This document shows, piece after piece, positions 13,601 through 25,188 of a stretch of 64,000 bases of DNA. Under the pieces are notes generated by a model. The model saw only the letters and a list, made by a program, of their open reading frames with translations, was not told the origin of the DNA and searched no databases. Each line of letters begins with the position of its first letter. Position 1 is the first letter of the stretch. This DNA is from Nemopilema nomurai. Its lineage: Eukaryota > Cnidaria > Scyphozoa > Rhizostomeae > Rhizostomatidae. The stretch covers positions 506,498 to 570,497 of the forward strand of contig ML133478.1 of the NCBI GenBank assembly GCA_003864495.1. Direction: 5' to 3'. The translations under genes were made by a program, and so were the position numbers.

Positions 13601-16600
13601 TCTACACAAAAGACTCCGCATAACTTTCACAACTTGAATAAGCAAAAGCCTGGTTACAGTCTGATGTCTAACTAGCTTCTATAAAAGAAATGACATTTTT
13701 AAGCATTTCATTTCTATGACATTTCTATTTTAAAAAGAAATGGACAAAAGCACACAACGTTTTATAAACCATGGAGAGACACTTTTTAACATATGAGTGA
13801 ACGGTGCTTCTTGAGTATGCGGCTTATCATAGAAAGCTTGTCTCCAATAGGTTGTCTTTTGTGGACTTGGCCGGCTCAGAAAGGTACTGTAAGACTCAGA
13901 GCACTGGAGATCGCTTGAAAGAGGCCTCAAATATAAACACGTCTATCATGACTCTTGGCAAATGCATCGAGTATCTACGATACAATCAACTGCACAAGTA
14001 AGTCAAGGTTATTCAACAAAGCAATCTTAGATTTCAAAGGTTTAAAAAAGCACTATTTAGGTACTTAGTATTTTTCTTATTTCACGCACATAAGAGGGCA
14101 AATTTGTTAGTAATGCCTATTAATGAAGTTTGCTGTTTGCCTGTCCAACCTTGCAGTCGTGAAGTATATACCCTGCCTTGGAGGATAAAAGACATCATAC
14201 ATCACTCCCCTGGTTGACACTGATAAGGTACAATTCATGCGATGACGAAGTTCTGTTTCTGTCCTAGGAACCACCCGGTTATAATCCCATTCAGAGAAAC
14301 CAAGTTGACTCGATTGTTTCAAGGGTTCTTTCTTGGCAAGGGCAAAGCATGCATGGTCGTCAATATCAGTCAATGTGCCTCTGTGTTTGATGAAACGTAC
14401 AACGTGCTCAAGTTTTCATCCGTCGCAAAGCAGGTGAGCTGGTGCCATGACCCGACTTGAATGTTTTCGTTCCAGTTCTTCCCTCCCATGCTGCTATTTC
14501 GAGGCACAGAGTTTCAGTTAGGATTCCTGCAGTTCTTCTACTGGAACTGGCAAGATGTTTAAAAAATGCAAGCTGCCTGGTTAAAACCCTCGCGTCAGTG
14601 TTATGGCCGAATTTTAGGCGAGCTTATTGCATTAAAAGGCTTCAGGATGCCAGAAAAACATTCCTATTGTAATGTTGAACTTTGTGCTGCACCGTATCAT
14701 ACCGCTTTTTAGCATGAAGCAGCAAAATAAGCAAAGTTTCATTTTATTTTATAAACGCTAAACCCATTTCCAACTTCTTATTCTCATGATTACTTCAAAG
14801 GTTACGACGAAGATTGTGCGAAACAACGACTTCGTAAGGCCGAAACCTCCATCAAAGTCGCAGCTTTCGACGGCAACACCAGTAAAAAAACTCGCAAAAC
14901 ACACTTTGTTAAATTCTGGCTTCACTACGCCCAAACCTTCCCAGAGAGACATCTTATTTGAATCGATGTGTGATGACAATGAAGACGAACGAATTCAAGC
15001 GCTCGTGGACGGCTACCAGGAGATTCGCAAACAGTTAATCGACGAACGGCGCAAAAATGCGATGATGGAGCTGAAGATACGAGAAGAAGTTTGCACCGAA
15101 ATGTCGGAACAAATCGTCGAAATTGAGAAGAATTACAAGTACGTTTTGAAAATGAAAATTTTTCATAGAGTTCTTCTTAATTTAGAAACTGGATGGTAAA
15201 CGCACTTGTTCTATTGTAAGAAGTCATAGAAGTTGGGCAAAGGCTGTGCCTGTAAGGAGAAGCAGTTTCTATAGATAATGACTCTTTTCTGCGTTGTTGA
15301 ACGAATAAGGAGTACACAAAATGTAGCTTCTTGTTGTTGATGATGATGACTAACTAACTTGTTGATGATGTTATTTTATCTTACGTCCCTCGAATAGTGA
15401 CCGACTGCAGGAAGAACAGGAGACGATGGAAGAAATGTGCGAAAGAAGAATCGAAATGCTGACGAAATCGATGAAGAAGGCGAGAAAGAAGAGGAAGCTT
15501 GAGCGGTTGACATCGGACGATGATGTATCCGACGTGCTGCTTCAGGCGGAGAAGGCCAGAGTTAAGGTAAGAATCACTGGCTTAGTGCAGAATCCCCTTT
15601 TTAATGAAACTGCTTTGTAATATTTTCACAAAGCTTTACAGACTTATTTGTTGGCAAATTCACTACTCCACTCTTGAAATCTTAGTTGATTCATGCATTT
15701 GAAAAAATCTACCGTCGAGACGTCGTCTTCTTACAGTTAACTTCCAACGGCATTAATAGACACATCTCCGCATTTAGACACAAATTTTATTGAATTGCCA
15801 TTTTATCAGCCTCTAATAAACGAATGCTTTGTTAAGCGGTTCTTTATTTCAATGGCAGGAACGCGATGAGACCATCCGAACTCTTCGCGCCAAACTTGCG
15901 GAAAAGGAAATCGCCGACGAATTTTATAAGCAAACTCAAACTTCGGAGGAGCACCCTGAAGTTATCGAGCGCTTACGGAGTGAACTTGACGAGGCGAAGG
16001 AGACGGTGAAAGTGAACGAGGCCCACATCGAAGATTTGCAGACAACGCTGAATCAAGCTCGTGAAGTCATTGAAGATAAAGAGCTTGAGGTCGAGAAGCT
16101 CAAAGAAGTTGTAGAGCTGGCCGAGGGTAAAAATGTGAGTTTTTATGACGTTTAGAGAGTTGAATTTTTCATGTCTGAAGCATCATCACCGGATCAAATG
16201 CCCGGAGCAGCCTCAAAAACAGTCCAGAAATTAGCCGGGACCATGTACGGTTATACGGACTGGTGTGAGGCTTCTTCGTCGTGTTTTTGTTTTCTTGCTT
16301 TTACTTTTGTAGCCTAAATCAGTTTAAATGTATAAGTTTTTCACGATGGGCATGCTACTTACTCTTTTCTATTTTGAACGTCTCTCTACCTCTAACCATA
16401 ACAATGGGTAAATTGTGTAATAAATTCTGTATACTGTCCAATTGTTTCCCAAAGGAACTCGCCGAGTTGAAGGCGCTACTTGAGGAGACAAGCAAAGCTT
16501 TGAATGAGGCTAGACTGAAACTAAGCGTCAGGGACGAGAAACTGAAGGAAAAGGAAGAAACTATTTTGCAACTCAACGAGCAGCTACAAGCGACGAAAGG

Positions 16601-17939
16601 TTAGTGACACTTGCAGATGAATATTCGCGATTTTCTAGCACAGCAAATCAGAGAATGGCAGCCTTCCTTTCATTGCATCTATTGAAACTTTGCTTATTGG
16701 CCCCAAAAATAAGCCTAGAAGTGCTTTCCTATGCTTAACAGTTCTAATGTCAAGGGCTTTAGTGCCAATAAAAACATTAAAGCTCACATTTTATAGTTCC
16801 GTGCCACATGATACGCGCATAGTGGTCATTTGCAGCGTCGGGTTGGTAGTTTTTCGGGCAATCAAAGTTGACTAGCTTTGTCATAAGTCAACGCCGGGTT
16901 GTCCTTTCAAAAGAGGACACCTCGTTACGCTATCAACTGGATATGAAACAAGCAAGAAAACTGCTTCGTTTTAATGTCGGTGGTTGTTCGGGAATTCCAG
17001 TCATGTTCACCGTAAACAACTTTTGTTGTTGTTATCGACTATGTTAATAAGTGGCATAGTAATTAAGTTTTTTGTTTGTGGCATAAGGCCCGAATCGCAT
17101 GAAAGCCAAACTTGCGCATCATTTGTTGATGTTGTCGTCTTAAAATGTAAAGAAGTCCACCATATCGAGGCCAGTATTCCAATGACGTAATCAGCGTGAC
17201 AGGTAATTAGATTGGACATGAACAAGTTTGGTAGCTTCACCGCACAAACATTCTGCTCCACAATGGAGAGGCTTTTGCTCCGCTGGAGAGGACGAGAGAC
17301 TGATCGAATCTCATTGGCTAGTCATTATAGATTTGGCACAGGTTGATTCGCTGGGCCAATCGTAGATTTGGTTGTTTGACCATGAAAGACGTGTGGTATT
17401 TCCCATAGCTGGTCCAGCTGATGACGTTGAGCCGAAAGCGAAGCGAACGAGAAAGCTGCTTGCCAAGAACACCGACTCAAGTGCAGAAAAACCTCAGGTT
17501 TGTGTTTGAGTTGTGCCTTTAAACTACAAAGTGCATGTTAAATCAATCTCTTTCGTACTGAGAAGCGGTAATCATATCTCCTGGGGTAAATAGGAAAATC
17601 TGAAGTTAGGGTGAAACAGCTGATTGTTCCGGGCAGGACGAGAGAAACACGCCTTTCGAGTTGACTAGAATGGTGCAAAATGTCTTTAGCAGTCGTTCCC
17701 CACAAGCAAATTTGTTGTTTCGGCATTCTTATTCTTAATTAACTTTGAGATGTACGGAGTAGTTCTGAGTTATTCAAATGGACTTCAAAGCAAAATGAAA
17801 TCGTTGTCAGCATGATTTGAGCGGTTTATTTTGAATTCGCGTTTATTCTTTTTAATAACAGGGCGTATCCACTCCAAGAGTAGAAAGCGAAGCAATAACG
17901 AGGCTCAAGAAAAAACTGCGCTCTTCTACCAAAGTCTGA
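10691..17939 (+). CDS. Kinesin-6 family motor protein, KIF20-like, complete
   Basis: ATP-driven microtubule motor of the kinesin-6 class (MKLP2/MPP1 type), expected at the central spindle and midbody. Fourteen phase-consistent exons: 10691-11149, 11525-11840, 12070-12291, 12939-12982, 13172-13239, 13424-13495, 13833-13997, 14268-14433, 14801-15138, 15398-15566, 15859-16134, 16455-16599, 17409-17497, 17862-17939; 868 residues. Motor landmarks: P-loop GVTNSGKT across exons 1/2, switch I NQNSSRSH across exons 5/6, switch II DLAGSE in exon 7, then [11 protein letters not shown] in exon 8. The long Ser/Thr-rich insert after the P-loop (exon 2) and GILPRSF are kinesin-6 traits. A KEN motif lies at residues 19-21. 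Exons 9-12 are coiled coil; exon 13 has a basic NLS-like stretch. Length is near human KIF20A (about 890), but the motor insert (MNLKP) looks KIF20B-like, so I leave the A/B assignment open. Compared with the upstream paralog it lacks all stalk exons between exons 12 and 13. Confidence 0.92.
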
Positions 17940-19077
17940 GCACGACGCAGACCGCAACGCAGGGCGCAACGTGAACACTCTACGTCGTGCACCCAACAAC
18001 AGAACGTTTGAACAAATGACTGATCTGAATGTGCCCAGAAATTGACTAATATTACCTTTGCAGCAGTGCAGATACTTCAGATTAGCAACGTGTAAAATTT
18101 CAGAATTTCAGTGTAAATAGTGGAAGGGTTGTGGACGCAATGGGACTATCGCCCGTATGTCCAGATCGGTACCTTGCGATCTTAACAGCGACAAATCAAA
18201 AGCCTCTGTCGCTAATGTTAGGTGTAGTATGATCAGTATCATATAATCCTTCCGTTGTTGCACCTTCCAGTGATGGTAGAGTTCACTTCCTACTGTAAAT
18301 AGTATTCTAGTTATGCAATCCTATGTGCGATTATGTAGCATGATTTAATGTCTCATTTATATTCAAAGTTTTCGTTTTTATAGACTCTTCTATTTCTTGA
18401 TCTAGGCATAATACACAAAATATATCAAAATCGTAGCCAACAACGATGATAAAGAGCTTTTGAAAAACAATTTTATCCTTATCAATCAGGCTTAGGTCAT
18501 AGGGTGGTCTGTCTACTTTGAAAACACGGTCGTAGTTTTTTCTAACCGTTGGTAAATCTGCTTTCTAGACCATGGCTAGCAAAGGGTAGTCCAATAATCC
18601 ATTTTTCTTCATTTCGTAAAATATGTTTCCCCTTTTGGTACGTCATACTGGTGTTTCTTCGATCAATTGTATGCCTTGCATATACCAACACTCTCGAAGG
18701 GGCAATGGCTTGTTTCCCTCCAAAGCGACCCTTCAAGTGTGTTCGAGACATTCTCCGCCGCAATGCTAAGTTGTTTTGAAATCAGAAACTTGAAATCAAC
18801 TGCAAAATCGCAGTATTGGTTTTCTAAGTGCTGTCGGCAAAGTTTTTAGTAGTCAAGCCAAAGTTTCTACTGATTCTGTACTGTTAACACGAATCGTTGC
18901 TTCATGCACTCTACTGGTTCAATTTAGTTTCATTACGCGATTCGATTTACAATATGTTTGAAAACTGCACGTTCCTCAGAGGCTGCAACTTGCCAAGATT
19001 GACATCCGCATCATGTCGTTGAACATTCTTGGTTATGATGCTCATTAGGCAGTACACGCTTTTTTTTATAAGCATCT
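17940..19077. other. Intergenic region, no feature seen
   Basis: 3' flank of the second kinesin gene followed by AT-rich DNA. The open frames here are short, overlap on both strands and have no recognisable domain. Confidence 0.5.
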
Positions 19078-19150
19078 GATTCCGTAGTGTAGCGGTTATC
19101 ACGTGCGCCTAACACGCGCAAGGTCCCCGGTTCGAGCCCGGGCGGAATCA
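19078..19150 (+). tRNA. tRNA-Val (anticodon AAC)
   Basis: A 73-base cloverleaf. The acceptor stem GATTCCG pairs with CGGAATC, with discriminator A. The internal A box TAGTGTAGCGG and B box GGTTCGAGCCC are intact. The anticodon stem TGCGC/GCGCA encloses the loop CTAACAC, giving anticodon AAC. There is no intron. It is followed at once by T-rich DNA (19156-19167), the usual RNA polymerase III terminator. It resembles animal tRNA-Val in its D arm and T arm. Confidence 0.95.
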
Positions 19151-20293
19151 TAATTTTTCTTTTTTCTCGGTCTAGAATGATTTAGCAATAATTTTCTGGA
19201 ATTGTTCATTGCATTTAGCTATACTAAGATGGACCATGTGAAACTTGATGACGAAAGAGAGCACTTCAGTTCAAGAAGGCCTAGAAGTTTGCTATAGCTT
19301 AAAAAGCTACTACTAGAAGGGTCGCTTCAAGAAGGCAATTTGTTGACCTTGTGGCTCCACTCTCCCTCCCCTTTCGTATCGCCGCCGCAAGTGATAAATT
19401 ACGTGATGTATACTGTGTTGTTAATACACGCTAAGGAACCTACCACAAGGCCTAGTTCCAAAAGTTCCTTATTCCTAGACCTCAAGTCATCAGATTTTAG
19501 TACCAAAAGTTCCTTAAAAGATCCTTAATTTTCATTGCACATCAATAAGCCTTAGCACTTAATAGAGAGAGGGGCGAGATAGACTATGCGGAAACTACTC
19601 GATAAAGCACTTGACACACGAATAGCAAACAATCTATGCGAGTATTGGCTGCAAATGAATGGAACCGGCTTTTAAGTTCTTGATGCTTTCACTTATAAGA
19701 TATTTTCTAAACGAAAAGTTCCTTAGGGATTTCGTTTTTAGTAGTATAAGTTCTTTATATATTTCGGCCTTCTACGTGTAGGTTCCTTATAAAGTGGTTC
19801 CTTATAAAAAAGCATGTATCTTTTGTGACAGTGATGTAAGTAATCATGATAAACCATTATATATGATCAAGATGATGATGATGATCAAGATAATTATAAT
19901 GGTGATGATAATCACGATTTTACGGGCGCCCCAGCAAATTGCTCTCCACACCATAATTAGATTGTATTTACTAACCAGTGGTTGTCGTGCGTATTCTAAT
20001 TCTGTTTAAGTCTCTCGAATATTGAAATTTGGTGGCAAATAGAGCAAAACCCTCGCATTCTCAGTAAATATTGATTAGTTCTAAAATTTTTATCCCATCT
20101 AAATGTCACGTCTTCGAGATTTTCGCCGACGTGCGTAGAGTGTGCACTGCGATTCCGTTTTCCGCGTTTTAAACGCGTCACAACTCGCTGTGAAAACATC
20201 CTGTTACGCATGAGCTGTATCAGTCAGTACCAGAGTGACCTTGTGGTGGCTGGTTGCCGTTTGCGTTGATACACCAGTTTACGGACTACCGAT
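19151..20293. other. Intergenic region between tRNA-Val and the GPCR gene, repeat-rich
   Basis: Contains no supported gene. Most of 19428-19813 is a dispersed repeat (separate entry), followed by a short GAT/ATG-rich simple stretch at about 19868-19915. The rest is unremarkable and includes the GPCR promoter. Confidence 0.55.
19428..19813 (-). repeat. Dispersed repeat, MITE-like, copy 1
   Basis: The part 19535-19813 is the reverse complement of 61481-61747, with scattered mismatches over about 270 bases. Both ends of the wider unit carry AAGGAACC-type sequence in opposite orientation (19439-19446 and about 19788-19806), as expected of a terminal-inverted-repeat MITE. There is no coding capacity. 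The element family was not identified. Confidence 0.6.
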
Positions 20294-21472
20294 ATGTTTT
20301 GCTTCCCGAATGTTTGGGCTCCCGCTGCTTTGTCGTACTTCACGGCCGTCGCTTCGCTCGCCTTGTGCCTCCTCATCATCGCCGGGAATTCCCTCATCAT
20401 CCTTGCAGTTGTGCTGGATCCGCTGCGGAAACTGCGAACGCCGTTCAGTTACTTCCTCGTCAATCTGGCAGTCAGCGACATGTTTGTTGGGCTGCTCACC
20501 ATGCCGGCGTCCGTCGACATACACTTGCACGAAGCCCAGGGCTACTACGAATCGTACAAAGTCACTCTAATCCACGTGTCCTACTTCGTCTCGTCAACGG
20601 CCAGTGTGCTGAGCTTGGCTGCCTTGTGCTTGGATCGATTCGTCGCCATCAAGTGGCCTATCATGTACAGGAAGAGCCTGTCCTTGCCGAGGTGTCTCTT
20701 GATATCCCTCACCATTTGGGTATTCGCCTCCACCGTCTCCATGGTTTACCTCAAAGTCGGTTACGTCGACTACCTGATGGTGTTCGCGCACATATCAATA
20801 ATCGTCACCTTTGGTATTCTGATCTTCACGTATCTTCAAGTGTACAGGGTATTGAGGTCTCAGTCGCGCAGGTTCAGGAGCCCCCCTGAAGGCGGGGCCA
20901 TCGAGCTGGGTGGGGCCGGCATAGAACGCCACGGTGGACGCGAAATCTCGGTACAGAAGAATGTGACAAGGGCCTTTCTCTACATTTTGGCCTTGTTCAT
21001 ATCCAGCTACGCCCCAGCTATTGTTATGATTTACGTCTTGCAGTTCTGTACAGGCTGCAACTGCACCGTCCGACACGTTATGAGGGACCTGCAGTTCGTC
21101 CTAGTGGCAGCCAACAGTGCCATGAACCCATTTGTTTGCGGTATCAGGCTGGGGGCATTCCGCAAGTCAATCATCCACATTATTTGTTGTCGGAGAAAAG
21201 CGCCCGAAGATGCTGGCTTAATTCATCACATTGGAACGAGGTTTAGAAGTGACACTGTGACGTCATCAGCAGCAACGATAACAGGAAGTCACGAAGTCCA
21301 CGAGGTCCAGGAAGTCTATGGAGACCAAGTGAACCACGAAGTCCACGAAGTCCACGAAGTCCACGAGGTCCAGGAAGTCTATGGAGACCAAGTGAACCAT
21401 AGAATGACAGAGAACCAAAGGACCCGTGGAACGCAAGAGGCCCACGGAGCTTGTGCGCAGTTGCATTTCTAA
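20294..21472 (+). CDS. Class A (rhodopsin-like) G-protein-coupled receptor, intronless, orphan
   Basis: Seven-transmembrane receptor of 392 residues in one exon. Approximate helices: 14-40 (GN at 31-32), 51-74 (LAVSD, the conserved Asp at 62), 91-117 ending LDRF, 133-153 (Trp142), 160-184, 225-250 (Pro241), 265-288. Departures from the family: DRF in place of DRY, NPFVC in place of NPxxY, no CWxP in helix 6, and no Cys at the usual top of helix 3. The third intracellular loop is short and Gly-rich. The tail from about residue 330 is built of tandem EVHEV and QEVYGDQVNH repeats (21286-21400). The first ATG in this frame gives a short extracellular N-terminus with no signal peptide. The ligand cannot be told from sequence; large orphan class A families are usual in cnidarians. 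Confidence 0.9.
   Translation: MFCFPNVWAPAALSYFTAVASLALCLLIIAGNSLIILAVVLDPLRKLRTPFSYFLVNLAVSDMFVGLLTMPASVDIHLHEAQGYYESYKVTLIHVSYFVSSTASVLSLAALCLDRFVAIKWPIMYRKSLSLPRCLLISLTIWVFASTVSMVYLKVGYVDYLMVFAHISIIVTFGILIFTYLQVYRVLRSQSRRFRSPPEGGAIELGGAGIERHGGREISVQKNVTRAFLYILALFISSYAPAIVMIYVLQFCTGCNCTVRHVMRDLQFVLVAANSAMNPFVCGIRLGAFRKSIIHIICCRRKAPEDAGLIHHIGTRFRSDTVTSSAATITGSHEVHEVQEVYGDQVNHEVHEVHEVHEVQEVYGDQVNHRMTENQRTRGTQEAHGACAQLHF
21286..21400 (+). repeat. Coding tandem repeat in the GPCR tail
   Basis: Units of 9 bases (CACGAAGTC and variants) are embedded in a larger unit ending CAAGTGAACCA that occurs twice (about 21286-21338 and 21340-21398). Unit lengths are multiples of three, so copy-number change keeps the reading frame. 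The product is acidic and His-rich. Confidence 0.85.
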
Positions 21473-24400
21473 AGAGGAGGGTGCAGAGGGAGGGGTGTAC
21501 CAAAAGGATGTAAGGCTAAGATTTTTATGCCACCTTTTACCGACAAGCCAAAAAATAACAGACGGCTTCTGCAAAGGCTCGTCGGCAAGCCCCTGATTAA
21601 GCGGAGCAAGAAATGAAGGAAACGCATATATTTTGTGCCAAACGAGAATCAATTTATAGTAACAATCATTAATCGCCAAAGTTTTATTATTATCAAATAT
21701 TTATGGGAATATTTTAGGGTAAAGGTATTGTTAAAGCCACCAGTTGATGTTTCTTCAGAACATTGAGGGAAAATAATTCTTCAGTAATTTATGCTTTTGA
21801 AGGGTTTTTATTTTGTGTCATACGAGAATCAATTTATAGGAGTAATCATGATTTATTAATCGCCAAAGTTTGATTATTATCAAATATTTATGAGAATATT
21901 TTAGGGTAAAGGTATTGTTTAAGCCACCAGTTGAGTAATTTTTGAATAATGTTTTTTCAGAAAATTGAGGGAAAATAATTCTTCACGGTAGTTTATGCGT
22001 TTTGAAGGGTATATATTTGTCGCAAATGACTAATAGCAAGTATCTTTGAAATTGCTGTATAAAACGGAGGGGTCACTTTTGTTAGCCACGTCGCTTTGAA
22101 CGAGTTGACAGTGAGAAAATGCAGCGATATTTCATTAGATATGTAGCGATATTTCAATGATGTCCAGTTTGCGCCTAGCTGCAAATATACGCCGGTTGCA
22201 TGTTGTAAGTAACGTGACATGTTTCGTCACCATAATATCATAATTGATCGATCAATATTCAGAAAGTGGTATTTGCACGGCTGTTGATGAACGATGTGCC
22301 TTGTATGTTCAGCCGATGGCACAAATTGATTGAAATTATAAAACCCTGATCGAAAGTTTGATCATTGGGTTTTTATTTCCAACTATGAGCTCCAGGTCCG
22401 GGGAGGAAATTTCCTGTCTATTTCTCTGAAAATTGAAACTGCTACTGTATTATTTATGGCAATTTATGAAATTATTATCTATTCAAAAAAATTTTTGGCC
22501 AGTGATGATTATCTTAAAAGCTTAGGCTATAATATCGGATAAGAAAAGCATTTGGAAACCAGGCTATTCAGCCAATAATCAAGTTGTTTTCTGCAAAAGT
22601 GCACACTGCTACTAAAATCTTTTCCAAATTTACATCCCAAGTTTTGAAGTTTAAAGTTCAAATTTAAAATCTCTGTGAGTGAAAAATCAATCAATGTTTG
22701 AAGACGGCCATGTTAGATTTGTTGCAGATTGTCGGTGTTTCAAGGGTTTCGGTGGGTACTCGCATGCAAGTGTTTTCGTTCTTGACGTTTCAGTTGATGT
22801 ACAATCTGCAAATATGACGGTAATGCCACTCTTCTAGCGATTCTAATTATGTAAAAAGATGTCCATTGCTTAACTTTTGTCAATAGGCTATCATTGGAAA
22901 AAAATTTTCTTGATATTTGAAAGGGGGCCTAAGTCCTTCAGTGAACATTAATGAACACATTGTAACAACCGCCTATTTGATTTAGCGTCCATGGAAGCGT
23001 CTTTACTATTATTCTGCTCATTCAAAACATTGCAAATATTGCATACCTGGATGCTGTTTTTCGCGATTTATTCGCAGCCACTTTTTGCTACTGTGGTCTG
23101 TCTAATTAACGTTGAAATCGTTTCGCGTTTTCTAAGGGCATTTAGTCAGAGTGTAAACAATACTTTGTTCGAGGACGTGTGCTGCAACACCTTTGTTTAA
23201 AACTTGATAACATCTCATTTTCACTTCTTCTCAAATTTTGTTCTTCATTGCGGAAAATGAATCAAGTTTCCAAACTAGCAGAAAGACATTGTTAAGAAAA
23301 TGATTCCGCTTTCCCGGTGGCGCAATACTAAACGAGGATTAAGAAACCATTTTTCAAACCTGTGTCTTTCAAAAACTGTTTAGGCTACGAGTTTCTGTTG
23401 CTATTTATAGCGATGAAGCATTTATCTTAGTGGTGTAGCAACAACAGAGGTTTCGCTTTGCCATTTTTGTTGAACGCAGGCTTTTAATTGGTTCAGCAAG
23501 TCTACAAACATGGTTCCCAACCGGCAATGAGCCTATATCTTAAGTGAGATTCGTCCCAAATCACGTGAAGTTAGCAGAAACATTCACACCATGTCTAAAT
23601 ATGCGGAAATGATGTATATTCAAGTATCAATCTATTTGTTCCGTTACCAGGCTGCAGCTATATCAATTTTGTATTGGCTAGCTTATTAGCCAGCGAGTGA
23701 AATGTAGACAACAGCACCACTTAACAATCTACTAGCAATCAGCCAAAGGCGAGTCAGTTTTAAAAATTTCTGAAACCAGAGAACTTGCCCTTAGTCAATT
23801 TAGACCTAGCAACATGCCACTTGGCATTTCATACCATGAAGAATGCCCCCACCCTTCTTTTCGCTCTTAGGTACTTTTTGTTGTTAGTAGCAACTGATTT
23901 TAGGCATAAAAATTTCTTTACGATTCATACAATGTCTAGGCAAAACCCCCAGGTGATTTTTAGCCATTTCGTAGTTCTTGAGGCTTATCAAATATTTATT
24001 TTATTTCGATTACAAAAGGTTAAGGGGGATCAAACATTGGGAAATAATGTGAAAAACTTGGTTTGAAAAAATCTACAACACTTGTGTGTATGCGAAAGCA
24101 AAGCAAAGTCTCAGATTTTTAGCGATAACAGAAGATTTACAGAGTCACATTCATTAGTTGCATATCATAAATTATCATGATTGTAATAATCTGCCCATTA
24201 CAGCAAACGCTATCATACCTTCATAATTTATTATTTCTCCATATCTTTATTTGCATATATGTTTAAGCACTTCAGCGTGCACATCAGCCACAAGTTTAAA
24301 AGGAGAATTCGATTTACAGGGCTTGTAAGTTGTTCAACTGAAGATTTCATCAGTTGTGAGGTATACCAACGTTGTTTAAATAAATATATGCGTGCGTATG

Positions 24401-25188
24401 TTATTTGTTATAATTTTACAACTTTTATGAAATAGACACTGCAGAAACAAGGGCGTAGGTGCGTTGTATTGAACTGTTTATCGTGATTATGTCGTTATCT
24501 TGCACGAGGTGCTGCTCTGAGAGTGTTCATTTAAATGTTCGATGAACAACAAAGAAGCCATTGCTGCGACAACTTCGTTTTCCCGCGCAGAGGGAAACCA
24601 TTATGTGCGTTATCACCGGACGCAAACGGACCTGTGATGCAATAAAACTGATCTGGTTTGGCGACTGAACACTTTGCCATTGTTCCATTTTGAATGCGTT
24701 CCTATTGCATTCAAGGAAACTCTGCTGGTAGGCTGGTGCATTTTTCCAGTTTTTCAGAGGTTTTCTGGACTCACATTGATAAAAGCTCAATCATTTTAAG
24801 CAAATGACATTGTTCCAAAGCACAATTAAAGGCTGAAAAGCGTGGGCGAACAAATTGTTTTAACCAAGAGATATTTCACCACTGAGTATTTCAAATGGGG
24901 TCAGGCAGTTTTAGTTTGTCTCCACTCTGATATTTCTGATATGGTCAGTAGCAGGTGTTTTTGTGGTGCTGGGGGGGGGGGTAGGGGTTGGGGGGCTGAT
25001 GATTTAGAGTGAACATCTAATAAAAAGTTCTTGCAACATAACATGTTAAGAGAGGTTAATCTAAAAGCAAGTAGAAAGTGAAAGGGTCATTCACGTGTCT
25101 TACCACGTGGAGGGTTCTTGCACGCCCCACCATGGTCAGCCATCGCCGTTAAGCTTAAAAATTGCATTATTTCTCCAAGTCTGGGAAT
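21473..25188. other. Intergenic region, 3.7 kb
   Basis: No gene recognised. It contains a tandem duplication (21629-22017, separate entry) and a G-rich run at about 24970-24995. The open frames, such as 22991-23200 and 23785-24066, are low-complexity AT-rich chance frames without known domains. Confidence 0.5.
21629..22017. repeat. Diverged tandem duplication, two copies
   Basis: 21629-21808 and 21809-22017 align along their lengths. Shared blocks: GAGAATCAATTTATAG, ATCGCCAAAGTTT, ATTATTATCAAATATTTATG, GGGTAAAGGTATTGTT and GAGGGAAAATAATTCTTCA. The copies differ by small indels. Neither codes. Confidence 0.85.

Noticed and set aside
16600..17408. Search for relics of the missing stalk exons in the second kinesin gene
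   Set aside because: I saw no sequence resembling the 1.9-kb stalk exon or the following exons; the interval reads as plain intron.
20235..20889. Long frames of 111 and 211 codons overlapping the GPCR
   Set aside because: They are shadows of the receptor frame in GC-richer coding DNA; the seven-helix frame is clearly the real one.
21266..21679. Minus-strand frame with FVDFVDFVDFV-like repeats
   Set aside because: Antisense reading of the GPCR tail repeat; no independent support.
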